A stretch of DNA of 64,000 nucleotides from Modicisalibacter muralis (GCF_900102945.1 NZ_FNGI01000010.1:108590-172589); one strand, 5' to 3'; positions 34,809 to 44,457 are shown, counted from the first letter of the stretch. A program made the numbers and translations. Notes: a model not told the origin generated them from the letters alone.

Positions 34809-35279
34809 ATGACTCAGTCTTCCGACGCCCGACAGTGGCTGGAGCGCACCCGCGCCAGTGGCGACCTGAGCGAATTGCTGGATGCCATTCCCTACGCCCG
34901 CCATATCGGTGTCAGTGTGGCCGAGGATTCACAAGGTCTGGTGTTCAGCCTGGCGCCGCATGCGCATAACATCGGCAATATACTGTTGCCGGCCCTGCAC
35001 GGCGGCGTGGTCGCAGCCTTCATGGAAACCGCCGGCACGCTCGAGTTGATGCTCGCCGCCCGCACTGCGCGGCTACCCAAGGCCATCGACTTCTCCATCG
35101 ATTACCTGCGCACGGCCCAGCAAGTGCCGACCCAGGCGCGCTGCACGGTGGTGCGCGAAGGCAAGCGCCTGGCCAATGTGCGGGTGGTTGCCTGGCAACA
35201 TGACGAGGCGCAACCGGTGGCCAGCGCACGCATGCATTTTCTGCTCGCCGAATTGCCCAGCGCTGACTCCGTGTCTTGA
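34809..35279 (+). CDS. PaaI family hotdog thioesterase, second of a pair
   Basis: 156 residues, starting one base after the previous stop (GGAGATTTGAA before the ATG). The family motif NILLPALHGGVVAAFMETAGTLELML lies at about residues 57-82 and the end strand SARMHFLLAEL near 145. Sequence similarity to the upstream partner is moderate, consistent with old duplication. Paired PaaI-like genes occur widely in gammaproteobacteria, often downstream of other genes, with no firm role. Confidence 0.88.
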   Translation: MTQSSDARQWLERTRASGDLSELLDAIPYARHIGVSVAEDSQGLVFSLAPHAHNIGNILLPALHGGVVAAFMETAGTLELMLAARTARLPKAIDFSIDYLRTAQQVPTQARCTVVREGKRLANVRVVAWQHDEAQPVASARMHFLLAELPSADSVS

Positions 35280-35301
35280 AACCCTGGGCATGAAGTCTGA
35301 G

Positions 35302-35329
35302 CTTGAAAACCTGCCGGCAAGCCCCATAT
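35302..35329 (+). promoter_or_regulatory. Heat-shock (sigma-32) promoter of htpG
   Basis: CTTGAAA (35302-35308), 13 bases, then CCCCATAT (35322-35329): a near-perfect match to the sigma-32 (RpoH) consensus of E. coli (CTTGAAA, 13-14 bases, CCCCATnT). Transcription would start near 35336, about 37 bases before the htpG start codon. The promoter lies in the 93-base gap after the thioesterase pair. Confidence 0.88.
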
Positions 35330-35372
35330 CGGTGTCGAACCTTATTCCAACACCATGAGGGGCTCTCGCCAC

Positions 35373-37271
35373 ATGACCACCGCCACCCATGAAGAAACGC
35401 TAGGCTTCCAGACCGAAGTCAAGCAACTGCTGCATCTGATGATCCACTCCCTGTATTCCAACCGGGAGATATTCCTGCGCGAGCTGATTTCCAACGCCGC
35501 CGACGCCTGCGACAAGCTGCGTTACGAGGCGCTGGACAACGATGCGCTGTATGGCGGCGACAGCGACCTGCGTATCGAGATCGAGCACGACGCCAAGGCA
35601 AAAACCGTCACCGTGCGCGATAACGGCGTCGGCATGAGCCGCGACGAAGTGATCAAGAACCTCGGCACCATCGCCAGGAGTGGCACCGCCGAGTTCCTCA
35701 AGCAGCTCTCCGGCGAGCAGCAGAAGGACGCCAAGCTGATCGGTCAGTTCGGCGTGGGTTTCTATTCCGGCTTTATCGTCGCCGACGAGGTGACGGTGCG
35801 CACCCGCCGCGCCGGCAGCGACGCCGGCGTGGAATGGCGCTCGCAAGGCGAGGGCGAGTTCACCATCGCCGATATCGACAAGCCCGAGCGCGGCACCGAA
35901 ATCGTCCTACACCTGAAGAAGGACGCCAAGGAGTTTGCCGACGACTTCCGCCTCAAGAACCTGGTGCGCAAGTATTCCGACCACATCGAAGTGCCGGTGC
36001 GCATGCCCAAGGTCGAGACCGCCAAGGACGACGAGGGCAACGAGGTCGAGGGCAGTGAGGTCACCACCTGGGAGACCGTCAACGAAGCCCAGGCGCTATG
36101 GGTGCGGCCCAAGGCGGAGATCAGCGACGACGAATACCATGAGTTCTACAAGCATATTGCCCATGACTTCAGCGACCCGCTGACCTGGAGTCACAACAAG
36201 GTCGAGGGCAAGCTCGAATATACCAGCCTGCTTTACGTGCCCGGCCGCGCGCCGTTCGATCTCTACGAGCGCGATGGCGCTCGTGGCGTGCGCCTGTACG
36301 TGCAGCGCGTATTCATCATGGAAGACGCCGAGCAGTTCCTGCCGCTCTACCTGCGCTTCGTCAAGGGCGTGATCGACACCAAGGACCTGTCGCTCAACAT
36401 CTCCCGCGAGCTGCTGCAGAAGGACCCGCAGGTCGACAAGATGAAGTCGGCGCTGACCAAGCGCGCGCTCGACATGCTCAAGAAGTTGGCCAAGGACAAG
36501 GAAGCCTACCAGAACTTCTGGAACACCTTCGGCAGCGTGCTCAAGGAAGGTCCGGCGGAGGACCACGCCAATCGCGACAAGATCAGCGAATTGCTGCGCT
36601 TCTCGAGCACCCACACCGACAGCGCCACGCAGGACCAGTCGCTGGCCGATTACGTCGGGCGCATGAAGGAAGGTCAGCAGAAGATCTACTACATCGTCGC
36701 CGACGGCTTCAATGCCGCCAAGCATAGCCCGCACCTGGAAATCTTCCGCAAGAAGGGCGTCGAGGTACTGCTGTTGCACGACCGTATCGATGAGTGGTTG
36801 ATGAGCCACCTCAACGAGTACGGCGACAAGACATTCGCCGATGTGGCCAAGGGCGATCTCGACCTCGGCGATATCGAGGGCGAGGAAGAAAAACAGGCTC
36901 AGCAGGAAACCGCCAAGGCCAAGGAAGACCTGATCAAGCGGGTCAAGGATGCACTCGGCGACGACGTTCAGGAAGTTCGCGTGACTCACCGCCTGACCGA
37001 CTCACCGGCCTGCGTGGTGCTCTCCGAGCACGAGATGGGCTTCCAGATGCGTCGCATCATGGAAGCGGCCGGCCAGCCGCTGCCCGAGGTCAAGCCGATT
37101 CTCGAGCTCAATCCCGAGCATGCCCTGGTTACCCGGCTGGAGAGCGTCGAAGCAGAGCGTTTCGAAGATCTGGCGCGGATTCTGCTCGACCAGGCGATTA
37201 TTGCCGAGGGCGGTCACCTGGATGACCCGGCCGCTTACGTCAAGCGGCTCAATGGGTTGCTGACCGCCTGA
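35373..37271 (+). CDS. htpG: Molecular chaperone HtpG (Hsp90)
   Basis: 632 residues, normal for HtpG. The N-terminal ATPase (GHKL) shows [30 protein letters not shown] and [16 protein letters not shown], the three nucleotide-binding motifs. The middle domain ([10 protein letters not shown]) and C-terminal dimerisation domain follow. HtpG assists folding and remodelling of client proteins under stress. The start at 35373 is chosen because GAGGGG precedes it; the in-frame ATG 18 bases upstream has no ribosome site. Expression from a sigma-32 promoter is strongly predicted. Confidence 0.97.
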   Translation: MTTATHEETLGFQTEVKQLLHLMIHSLYSNREIFLRELISNAADACDKLRYEALDNDALYGGDSDLRIEIEHDAKAKTVTVRDNGVGMSRDEVIKNLGTIARSGTAEFLKQLSGEQQKDAKLIGQFGVGFYSGFIVADEVTVRTRRAGSDAGVEWRSQGEGEFTIADIDKPERGTEIVLHLKKDAKEFADDFRLKNLVRKYSDHIEVPVRMPKVETAKDDEGNEVEGSEVTTWETVNEAQALWVRPKAEISDDEYHEFYKHIAHDFSDPLTWSHNKVEGKLEYTSLLYVPGRAPFDLYERDGARGVRLYVQRVFIMEDAEQFLPLYLRFVKGVIDTKDLSLNISRELLQKDPQVDKMKSALTKRALDMLKKLAKDKEAYQNFWNTFGSVLKEGPAEDHANRDKISELLRFSSTHTDSATQDQSLADYVGRMKEGQQKIYYIVADGFNAAKHSPHLEIFRKKGVEVLLLHDRIDEWLMSHLNEYGDKTFADVAKGDLDLGDIEGEEEKQAQQETAKAKEDLIKRVKDALGDDVQEVRVTHRLTDSPACVVLSEHEMGFQMRRIMEAAGQPLPEVKPILELNPEHALVTRLESVEAERFEDLARILLDQAIIAEGGHLDDPAAYVKRLNGLLTA

Positions 37272-37407
37272 GGGCGTGAAGTAAGCTCATGCTAACCTGG
37301 CCGGTCCCCTGGGCCGGCCAGTTGCGTTTTCGATGGTTGCAATAAAACACTCGGTGATTGGCGAGCGTATTGGTAAACTGCGGGTTTTATTGCATGGAGC
37401 CCCATGT

Positions 37408-38286
37408 ATGCATCATCGATGTCGTCCCTTTCGGCGACGACTTCGAGCTACGCTGGCCCTTGGTCTGTTAGCGTGTCTCGTTGTCGGCGTGCCCCCTTTT
37501 CCCATAACAGCTCAAGCCGAGCCGATATTGGAAACGAGAGCGGAAACGAGAGCGGAAACAAAAAACCTGCCAACTGCCCCCACCGCGATGAACGCGGCGA
37601 TCCTCGTTCCGCCGGCCAACGCTGTCGACCCGGTCGTCGAGTTGCCCGATCTACGCGTCTATCCTGCCGGGCCACAGCGCAAGCAGGCTTTTTTCGAACT
37701 GTTGGTACCCGTTATCGAGGCGGAGAACACACGGATTGCCGCGCAGCGTGCCTGGCTAAAGCAGCTGCAGGCCAGCGGTGGCGCGTCCAGCCGGGATGAG
37801 CAAGCGCTCCTGGCTACGCTGTGTGACGACTATGGCCTTGAATGCAACGACGATGCGGCCATAGACAAGCTGCTTACGCGGGTCAACGTCGTGCCGTTGT
37901 CGATGGCGGTGATCCAAGCGGTGGAGGAATCCGGCTGGGGTACCTCACGTTTCGCCCGCCAGGGTAACAACCTGTTCGGGTTGCGCTGCTTTTCGGATGG
38001 CTGTGGCCTGACCCAGGCGGGTAGCGGGCGTGGCTACCAGACATTCGATAGCGTGCAGCAAGCGGTGCGCACCTACCTGCACAATCTCAATACACACGAT
38101 GCCTATGCCGAACTTCGCGCCCTGCGCGCGCAGTTGGAGCGCGAGAGCCGCGAGGTGACGGCCGAGGCATTGATCGGGGCGCTGAAAGACTATGCGGTAC
38201 GTGACGACTATCAGGATGTGCTGCTGTCACTGCTGAGAACCAACGACCGGCTAATAGCGAGGCACCGTAGCGACGATACGGTGTAG
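37408..38286 (+). CDS. Bax-like glucosaminidase domain protein
   Basis: 292 residues from the ATG at 37408 (GGAG in front). A signal peptide or N-terminal anchor is seen: basic RRRLR, then LALGLLACLVVGVPPFPI. The region after it is variable and contains a short repeat of ETRAETRAET. Residues from about 95 on match the Bax/FlgJ-type glucosaminidase: QRKQAFFELLVPVIEAENTRI, then VVPLSMAVIQAVEESGWGTSRFARQGNNLFGLRC with the catalytic Glu, and GYQTFDSVQQAVRTYLHNLNTH. Periplasmic cell-wall hydrolysis is likely. A strong terminator follows. Confidence 0.88.
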   Translation: MHHRCRPFRRRLRATLALGLLACLVVGVPPFPITAQAEPILETRAETRAETKNLPTAPTAMNAAILVPPANAVDPVVELPDLRVYPAGPQRKQAFFELLVPVIEAENTRIAAQRAWLKQLQASGGASSRDEQALLATLCDDYGLECNDDAAIDKLLTRVNVVPLSMAVIQAVEESGWGTSRFARQGNNLFGLRCFSDGCGLTQAGSGRGYQTFDSVQQAVRTYLHNLNTHDAYAELRALRAQLERESREVTAEALIGALKDYAVRDDYQDVLLSLLRTNDRLIARHRSDDTV

Positions 38287-38309
38287 ACGCGCTTGGCCCC
38301 GTTGCACGG

Positions 38310-38340
38310 ACGCCGCCGCTCGAACGAGCGGCGGCGTTTT
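38310..38340 (+). terminator. Rho-independent terminator
   Basis: ACGCCGCCGCTCG pairs with CGAGCGGCGGCGT across a short loop, followed by TTTTATTT; it ends the Bax-like gene. Confidence 0.85.
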
Positions 38341-38399
38341 ATTTGGCGGTGTGACGGCCAATTCCCTCCTTCCAGGCCCGCCCTCCCGGGCAAGCCAGA

Positions 38400-38987
38400 T
38401 CAGATGACACCAGTCCGTGCGGCAGTCCCGTTCTTGCGATGGTTGGCATTGAAGCGCGCCTTCTTCTGACGATTCCCGCACGTGTTCATGTCACACCATT
38501 TGCGGGTGCGACTTTGACTGGTATCGAAGAAGGCGGCTTGGCAGGTTGGCGATGCGCACAAGGCCAATTTCCCGTCTCGTTCGCCTGCGATGATGCTGAT
38601 CGCATCGGCGGCGATCACGCTGAGGGCATCTTCTACGCAGGAAGCTGCCCCAAGTCGCCATTGACGATTGCCCTCGGGCGTCAGAATAGCCGCGGCCCGA
38701 CCCTGAATGCTGCAGTCATTGATGACTTGGATAGCAGACGCAGGGAGAGCGTCCTGGATCGCGGTCGCTGTCGCGGCGGCGTGAATTGATTCCCTCAGTT
38801 CCCTAGCGAGTTCGAGCTGAGCGGCGGTGCAGGAGTCCACGGCCAGGCCGTTCACTGCCAGCCAGTCGACGAGTCGCTGCGGCGTGGGAATGCGCTCCAC
38901 AGCGTTGCCATGACGCTCCGTCAGAGTCGCCGTGAAGCTAGTCGCTAGCACATTACCGAGACGGAAGTCAGGAAGCTTGGCACACAT
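38400..38987 (-). CDS. CGNR zinc-finger transcriptional regulator (ABATE domain)
   Basis: 195 residues. The N-terminal ~130 residues are the ABATE (ligand-sensing) region; the C-terminus is the CGNR zinc finger, CASPTCQAAFFDTSQSRTRKWCDMNTCGNRQKKARF, with all four Cys and the name-giving CGNR. The finger binds DNA. The gene is divergent from an epoxide hydrolase gene, with 110 bases between, and its ribosome site (AAGGTGG on the minus strand) is inside the first of three similar operator-like elements, so autoregulation is likely. This pair resembles actinobacterial and proteobacterial stress loci and may be acquired. Confidence 0.9.
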   Translation of the reverse strand: MCAKLPDFRLGNVLATSFTATLTERHGNAVERIPTPQRLVDWLAVNGLAVDSCTAAQLELARELRESIHAAATATAIQDALPASAIQVINDCSIQGRAAAILTPEGNRQWRLGAASCVEDALSVIAADAISIIAGERDGKLALCASPTCQAAFFDTSQSRTRKWCDMNTCGNRQKKARFNANHRKNGTAARTGVI

Positions 38988-39071
38988 GGAACCACCTTAG
39001 CAGGTTGCACGCAGGCAAGAAAGCATGCTAGAACCATCTAAGGCGGTTCGCGATAGATTTTAGCCGGTTCC
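38988..39071. promoter_or_regulatory. Three operator-like elements for the CGNR regulator
   Basis: Three 19-base elements: 38988-39006 (best read on the minus strand, AACCTGCTAAGGTGGTTCC), 39032-39050 (AACCATCTAAGGCGGTTCG) and 39053-39071 (ATAGATTTTAGCCGGTTCC). The first two have outer GGAACC/GGTT(C) arms with 9 bases between. Element one covers the ribosome site of the regulator gene; elements two and three lie upstream of the epoxide hydrolase start at the distance of a core promoter. Confidence 0.6.
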
Positions 39072-39097
39072 ACAATGTCCAGGAGGTACAAAAACTC

Positions 39098-40279
39098 ATG
39101 AACCTTCTAACCAGCGACGTGCAAGCATTTGAAGCTCACGCAACTGACGCTGACCTCGACGATCTGCGCGCGCGATTAGCCGCGGCGCGGCTACCGGAGG
39201 CCGAGACGGTCTATCGCGCCGCGCCCGACCCTCGCCGATGGGAACAGGGCGTTCCTCTCGCCGACCTCGTCGATGTCGTGAACTACTGGCGCACCGAGTA
39301 TGATTGGCGGTCGTTCGAGGCGCGCCTTAACCGCCTCGGTCAGTTCCGCACGACCATTGATGATCTCGGAATCCACTTCCTGCACTGCCGATCCGCGCGC
39401 GCAGATGCCACTCCTCTGATCTTGACGCATGGTTGGCCCGGCAGCATCGCCGAGTTCATCGATATAGTAGACGAGCTGGCAGATCCGAAAGATGCAGACG
39501 CGCCAGCGTTCCACGTCGTGGTTCCCTCGCTACCAGGCTTTGGTTACAGCGACAAGCCGGCCACCACCGGGTGGGGAGCCGGAAAGATTGCGGCCGCATG
39601 GGTGGAGCTGATGGGGAGGCTCGGCTACAGCAAGTTCGCAGCCCACGGCGGCGACTGGGGAGGCGTGATCACCACGGTTCTCGGTGGCAGGTTCCCGGAG
39701 CATGTTCTCGGCATCCACACAACGCTGGCGCAGGCACCGCCCGGGTTGACAACGGACGGGCTGACGGCGGCCGAGCGCAAATGGACCGAGGAGACCCGCG
39801 ATTTCTGGGGCCACCACGCGGCGTACGCGAAGCAGCAGGCGACCCGGCCGCAGACCATCGGCTACTCGCTCGTCGACTCACCGGTCGGCCTTCTTGCCTG
39901 GATCCTCGACAAGTTCGCTGAGTGGACAGATACTGAAGACAGCCCGTTCGAGACGATTTCCCGAGACAGGATTCTTGACGACGTCACCCTCTATTGGCTG
40001 ACGCGGTCCGGTGCCTCGTCGGCCCGCATCTACTACGAAAGCCACGGCGGTGTTAACTCGCTCGACCCCAAACTTCGGGTCGACGTCCCGTCAGCAATTA
40101 GCATATATCCCCGCGACATCGAGAAGTGCCCGCGCGCCTGGGCGCAGGAGCGATACCGGCAGATCGTCCGATGGAGGACGCCCGAAATCGGAGGGCATTT
40201 CCCGTCGCTGGAGGTACCCGAGTATTTCGTCAAGGACCTGCAAGAAGGCCTCGCGGCAGTGCTGGCCGCTAATCGGTGA
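39098..40279 (+). CDS. Epoxide hydrolase (EHN-type, alpha/beta fold)
   Basis: 393 residues. The N-terminal EHN domain (LRARLAAARLPE onward) is followed by the alpha/beta-hydrolase fold: the oxyanion motif LTHGWPGSIAEF, the nucleophile Asp in HGGDWGGVITT, tyrosines of the lid region, and the catalytic His in GGHFPSLEVPEYF near the C-terminus. Such enzymes open epoxides to diols. Divergent from the CGNR regulator, which probably represses it. The ribosome site CAGGAGGTAC precedes the start. No terminator is visible before selO, 113 bases later. Confidence 0.93.
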   Translation: MNLLTSDVQAFEAHATDADLDDLRARLAAARLPEAETVYRAAPDPRRWEQGVPLADLVDVVNYWRTEYDWRSFEARLNRLGQFRTTIDDLGIHFLHCRSARADATPLILTHGWPGSIAEFIDIVDELADPKDADAPAFHVVVPSLPGFGYSDKPATTGWGAGKIAAAWVELMGRLGYSKFAAHGGDWGGVITTVLGGRFPEHVLGIHTTLAQAPPGLTTDGLTAAERKWTEETRDFWGHHAAYAKQQATRPQTIGYSLVDSPVGLLAWILDKFAEWTDTEDSPFETISRDRILDDVTLYWLTRSGASSARIYYESHGGVNSLDPKLRVDVPSAISIYPRDIEKCPRAWAQERYRQIVRWRTPEIGGHFPSLEVPEYFVKDLQEGLAAVLAANR

Positions 40280-40392
40280 CCGTGGCTTCAGACCGCACCT
40301 ATACCTTCGACTGTAAAAGAGCCGTTTTACGTTGCATGGGATTCGGCGCTACAGTAGTTGTCGTCCTCATTCTTCGACCCTTCGAGACGCGC

Positions 40393-41862
40393 ATGACCCT
40401 TGATTCCCTGCACTTCGACAATGCCTGGTCGCGCCTGCCCGAGGACTTCTTTACGGCCGTTGCGCCAACACCCTGGCGGGGCACGCGGTTGCTGGATATC
40501 AGTCCGCTCGGTGCTGCCCAGCTTGGCTTGGATGTCGAAAGCATCGAGTGCGACCGCCTCGAGGCATTGATGGCCGGTCGCGAAGCATTGCCGGGCATGA
40601 CGCCGATCGCCCAGAAATACACCGGCCACCAGTTCGGCAGTTACAATCCGGCGCTGGGTGACGGGCGTGGCCTGTTGCTGGGCGAGGCGATGACAGCCGA
40701 TGGACCGGTGGATCTGCACCTCAAGGGCGCCGGTCAGACACCCTATTCCCGTTTCGGTGATGGCCGCGCGGTACTGCGCTCGTCGATTCGCGAATACCTC
40801 GCCGGCGAGGCGATGAGCGGGCTGGGCATCCCCACCACCACGGCGCTGGCGGTGGCGGTTAACGAGGAGCGCGTGATGCGCGAACGCGTCGAGCCGGGTG
40901 CGACCTTGCTGCGCCTGGCGCCCAGCCATGCCCGCTTCGGCCATTTCGAGTGGCTCTATCAGCGCCGCAAGGTCGAGGACATGCGCACCCTGGCCTGGCA
41001 CCTGATTCACCGTCATTACCCCGAACTCGCCGATGGCGAAGCGCCGTTCGAGGCTCTGTTCGCCGATGTGGTGGAGCGTACCGCGACACTGATCGCCGCC
41101 TGGCAGGCCTATGGTTTCGTGCATGCGGTGATGAACACCGACAATATGTCGATGCTCGGGCTGACGCTGGATTACGGCCCCTTCGCCTTCATGGAGCGTT
41201 TCCAGCCGAGCTGGACGCCCAATCATACCGACGCCGGCGGTCGCTACGCCTTCGATCAGCAGCCCGGGGTGGCGCTATGGAATCTGACGGTGTTGGCGCA
41301 ATCGCTGACGCCCCTGATCGACGTCGAACGCTTGCGCGAGATAATCGACGGCTTCGAGCCGATCCTGCAGCAGGCCTATGCCGAACGCATGCGCGCGCGC
41401 CTGGGATTGGCTGTGGAGGAGGAAGACGATGCCTCGCTGGCGTCGGCCTGGCTGTCATTGCTGGCCCGTCACCAGGTGGATTTCCACAACGCCTTTCGTG
41501 CGCTGGACGATTATCGTGGCGGGCGAGAAGGGCGCGAGCGTCTGGCAACGCTGCTGGAAATAACACCCGACGACGAAACGCTCGGCGCTTGGCTGGACAG
41601 CTACGATAAACGCTTGGAGCGTGAAACCCGCTCTGCCAGCGATCGCCAGCGAGCGATGCACGCGGTCAATCCGCGTTATGTGTTGCGTACCCACCTCGCC
41701 CAGCGTGTCATCGAAGCCGCCGAAGCGGGCGACAGTGCGCCGCTCAAGCGTTTCCGCGAGCGCCTGGCGGCACCGTTCGCTGCGCATGACGACGGCGGTG
41801 AAGACTGGTTTACGCCACCGCCGCCCAGCGCGCCGCCAGTGTGCCTGTCCTGCTCTTCCTAG
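40393..41862 (+). CDS. selO: Protein adenylyltransferase SelO (YdiU family)
   Basis: 489 residues from the ATG at 40393; an upstream in-frame extension of 39 residues was rejected because SelO proteins begin near LHFDNAWSRLPEDFF. The pseudokinase-type fold has LKGAGQTPYSRFGDGRAVLRSSIREYL (nucleotide-binding Lys and Arg) and HAVMNTDNMSMLGLTLDYGPFAFME (Asn and Asp metal ligands). SelO transfers AMP to protein side chains and is linked to oxidative stress. The C-terminus CLSCSS keeps Cys where animal SelO has selenocysteine. Confidence 0.95.
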   Translation: MTLDSLHFDNAWSRLPEDFFTAVAPTPWRGTRLLDISPLGAAQLGLDVESIECDRLEALMAGREALPGMTPIAQKYTGHQFGSYNPALGDGRGLLLGEAMTADGPVDLHLKGAGQTPYSRFGDGRAVLRSSIREYLAGEAMSGLGIPTTTALAVAVNEERVMRERVEPGATLLRLAPSHARFGHFEWLYQRRKVEDMRTLAWHLIHRHYPELADGEAPFEALFADVVERTATLIAAWQAYGFVHAVMNTDNMSMLGLTLDYGPFAFMERFQPSWTPNHTDAGGRYAFDQQPGVALWNLTVLAQSLTPLIDVERLREIIDGFEPILQQAYAERMRARLGLAVEEEDDASLASAWLSLLARHQVDFHNAFRALDDYRGGREGRERLATLLEITPDDETLGAWLDSYDKRLERETRSASDRQRAMHAVNPRYVLRTHLAQRVIEAAEAGDSAPLKRFRERLAAPFAAHDDGGEDWFTPPPPSAPPVCLSCSS

Positions 41863-41959
41863 GCATGGATCGCTGGTTCGACACGGCTAGAACGGTGAGG
41901 GTGGCCAACGCCTGTTATGCTGTGTTGAGCAATGACGCCCGTCCATGGAGCTTCGTTTC

Positions 41960-42559
41960 ATGTCGAACAATGCCGGTTCCACTCGCCTGAGACTCTGCGA
42001 TGCCCGCGATCAAGGCTCGGCCCTGGTCATCATCGATGTTCAGCAGGCCATTGACGATCGGCATTACTGGGGGCGGCGCAACAATCCCGGCCTGGAGGCG
42101 CGCCTCGCCGAGTTGTTGAGTTGCTGGCGCGCCGGGAATGGCTGCATCGTGCATGTCCGCCACTTCTCGCGGGAATCCCGTTCGCCCTATCGCCCCGGCC
42201 AACCCGGTGTCGAGTTCAAGGAGTGCGTCATGCCGCGCGACGGCGAGCGCGTGGTCACCAAGCACGTCAATAGCGCTTTCATCGGCACCGAGCTCGAAAC
42301 CTGGCTGCATCGCCATGGCGTATCGCGCCTGGTGGTGGCCGGCGTGGCGACGGCGCATTCGGTGAGCACCACGGTGCGCCATGCCGCCTGCCTGGATTTT
42401 GCGGTGTCGGTGCCGGCCGATGCCTGCGCGGGTTTTGAAGTCTCCGATCGTCACGGCCGGCACTGGAGTGCCGAGGCGGTTCATGATCTGAACCTGGCGC
42501 TGCTCGATGGCGAATACGCCGACATCACTTCGACACACGACATCATCCAGCATTTTTAG
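41960..42559 (+). CDS. Isochorismatase-family hydrolase with Ser at the nucleophile position
   Basis: 199 residues from the ATG at 41960 (GGAG upstream; an ATG 15 bases earlier is in frame). The fold motifs are present: LVIIDVQQA (catalytic Asp), VVTKHVNSAF (catalytic Lys) and VVAGVATAHSVSTTVRHAA. In cysteine hydrolases the last motif reads G-V-A-T-x-x-C-V; here the Cys is Ser. Other relatives carry Gly there. So it is either a non-classical hydrolase, a binding protein or an isochorismatase-like enzyme. It is followed by an AT-rich promoter region. Confidence 0.85.
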   Translation: MSNNAGSTRLRLCDARDQGSALVIIDVQQAIDDRHYWGRRNNPGLEARLAELLSCWRAGNGCIVHVRHFSRESRSPYRPGQPGVEFKECVMPRDGERVVTKHVNSAFIGTELETWLHRHGVSRLVVAGVATAHSVSTTVRHAACLDFAVSVPADACAGFEVSDRHGRHWSAEAVHDLNLALLDGEYADITSTHDIIQHF

Positions 42560-42869
42560 ACTTCCTCCGCGACTGCTTCATCAGGCAGATGTGGATGATG
42601 CTCTGTCGATAAGAAAGTCGTGGAATAAACGATCGCTTATGCTAAGCATAAATAGAACGCAAGGTTTCGACTCTCCGTTTTATTCATCCTTTTCAAGGGG
42701 TTGGTATCTTTTGGAAGCATAAGAGCTCTATTATGGATAGCATAAGCCTTTGTTTATGATAACTTTTTATGCGCATTTGCTTGATCTTTGGTGAGCTTTG
42801 CCAGAACACTAAGCGGCTTTCATGCCGACAAAACGTCTTGCATGTCCGTCGCCAAGCGGGAGACTAACT
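42560..42869. promoter_or_regulatory. AT-rich promoter region of pntAB with clustered GCATAA/TTATGC
   Basis: Five copies of GCATAA or its complement fall within 136 bases: 42637-42642 and 42646-42651 (a perfect TTATGC-TAA-GCATAA palindrome), 42717-42722, 42740-42745 and 42767-42772. The region is far richer in A and T than its surroundings. No gene is seen. It may hold a regulator-binding array for pntAB; core promoter hexamers could not be fixed. Confidence 0.45.
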
Positions 42870-44441
42870 GTGAAGATCGGAGCACCCAAGGAGCGTGCCC
42901 CGGGCGAGGCGCGTGTCGCCCTGACCCCGGAGAGCGCCCAACATATCCAGAAGCTGGGGCACGAATGCCTCATAGAGGCCGGCGCAGGCGAAGCCGCCGG
43001 CTTCAACGACGCGGCCTACCGCGAGGCCGGCGTCAGCGTGGTCGATGGCGCCGAGTCGTTGTGGAACGAGGCCGATATCGTCATCAAGGTGCGCGAACCC
43101 CTGGAAGATGAGGCCGACTGCCTGCGCCAGGGCCAGACGCTGATTTCCTTCTTCTGGCCGGCCCAGAACGAGGCGCTGCTGGAGCGTTGTCGCGAGAAAG
43201 GCGCCAGTGTCATCGCCATGGACATGGTGCCGCGCATCTCCCGGGCCCAGAAGATGGATGCCCTGTCGAGCACCGCTAACATCGTCGGCTATCGGGCGGT
43301 GATCGAAGCGGGCAATCAGTTCGGACGTTTCTTCACCGGCCAGGTGACCGCCGCGGGCAAGGTGCCGCCGGCCAAGGTATTGGTGGTCGGGGCTGGGGTG
43401 GCGGGGCTCGCCGCAATCGGTACCGCCACTAGTCTCGGCGCGGTGGTACGCGCCTTCGACGTGCGCCCCGAGGTGGCCGAGCAGATCGAGTCGATGGGCG
43501 CCGAGTTCCTGTTCCTCGACTTCGAAGACAGCCAGGACGGCTCGGAAAGCGGCGGCTACGCGGCGCCGTCGAGCCCGGAGTTCCGCGAGAAGCAACTGGC
43601 GCTGTTCCGTGAGCAGGCTCCCGAAGTGGATATCGTCATCACCACCGCCCTGATACCCGGCAGGCCGGCACCCAAGTTGTGGCTCGAGGACATGGTCGCG
43701 GCCATGAAGCCCGGCTCGGTGATCGTCGATCTGGCCGCCGAGAAGGGCGGTAACTGCGATCTCACCGTGCCCGATCAGCGTATCGTCACCGATAATGGCG
43801 TGATCGTCACCGGTTTCACCGATTTCCCCTCGCGCATGGCCACCCAGGCTTCGCTGCTCTACGCCACCAACATTCGTCACATGCTCACCGACCTCACGCC
43901 CGAGAAGGACGGCACGGTCAATCACGACATGGAGGACGACGTCATCCGTGGCGCCACGGTGACGCATGCGGGCGAGGTTACCTTCCCGCCGCCGCCGCCC
44001 AAGGTGAAGGCCATCGCCGCCGCCAAGCCCAAACCCAAGGAGAAGGAGCCGACGCCGGAAGAGAAGAAGGCCGCCGAACATGCCGCCTTCAAGGCGCAGA
44101 CCAAACGCCAGCTCACCCTGCTGGGCGTGGGTGGTGCGCTGATGCTGCTGCTCGGTCAGGTGGCGCCGGTGTCCTTCATGCAGCACTTCATCGTCTTCGT
44201 GCTGGCCTGTTTCGTGGGCTTCCAGGTGATCTGGGGAGTGAGCCATTCCCTGCATACCCCGCTGATGGCGGTGACCAACGCCATCTCCGGCATCATCGTG
44301 CTGGGGGCGGTACTGCAGATCGGCTCGGGCAGCATTCTGGTCGGACTGCTGGCGGCGATCTCGGTACTGATCGCGACTATCAATATCGTGGGTGGCTTCC
44401 TGGTGACACGCCGGATGCTAGCCATGTTCCAGAAATCCTGA
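42870..44441 (+). CDS. pntA: NAD(P) transhydrogenase subunit alpha
   Basis: 523 residues from the GTG at 42870 (GGGAGA in front), the start that yields the standard [21 protein letters not shown]-terminus; a 16-codon upstream extension was dropped. Domain I (NAD binding) has [32 protein letters not shown]. After a Pro/Lys/Glu-rich linker (about 375-415) come four membrane helices of domain II, as in E. coli PntA; the fused form contrasts with the split PntAA/PntAB of many alphaproteobacteria. With PntB it makes NADPH from NADH using the proton gradient. Confidence 0.96.
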   Translation: MKIGAPKERAPGEARVALTPESAQHIQKLGHECLIEAGAGEAAGFNDAAYREAGVSVVDGAESLWNEADIVIKVREPLEDEADCLRQGQTLISFFWPAQNEALLERCREKGASVIAMDMVPRISRAQKMDALSSTANIVGYRAVIEAGNQFGRFFTGQVTAAGKVPPAKVLVVGAGVAGLAAIGTATSLGAVVRAFDVRPEVAEQIESMGAEFLFLDFEDSQDGSESGGYAAPSSPEFREKQLALFREQAPEVDIVITTALIPGRPAPKLWLEDMVAAMKPGSVIVDLAAEKGGNCDLTVPDQRIVTDNGVIVTGFTDFPSRMATQASLLYATNIRHMLTDLTPEKDGTVNHDMEDDVIRGATVTHAGEVTFPPPPPKVKAIAAAKPKPKEKEPTPEEKKAAEHAAFKAQTKRQLTLLGVGGALMLLLGQVAPVSFMQHFIVFVLACFVGFQVIWGVSHSLHTPLMAVTNAISGIIVLGAVLQIGSGSILVGLLAAISVLIATINIVGGFLVTRRMLAMFQKS

Positions 44442-44457
44442 GCGGCGGAGAGACGAG

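Noticed and set aside
42864..44255. Long open frame on the minus strand opposite pntA (463 codons)
   Set aside because: Antisense shadow of a high-GC gene; the predicted protein is low in complexity (His, Arg, Gly, Leu), has no family motifs, and pntA is certain.
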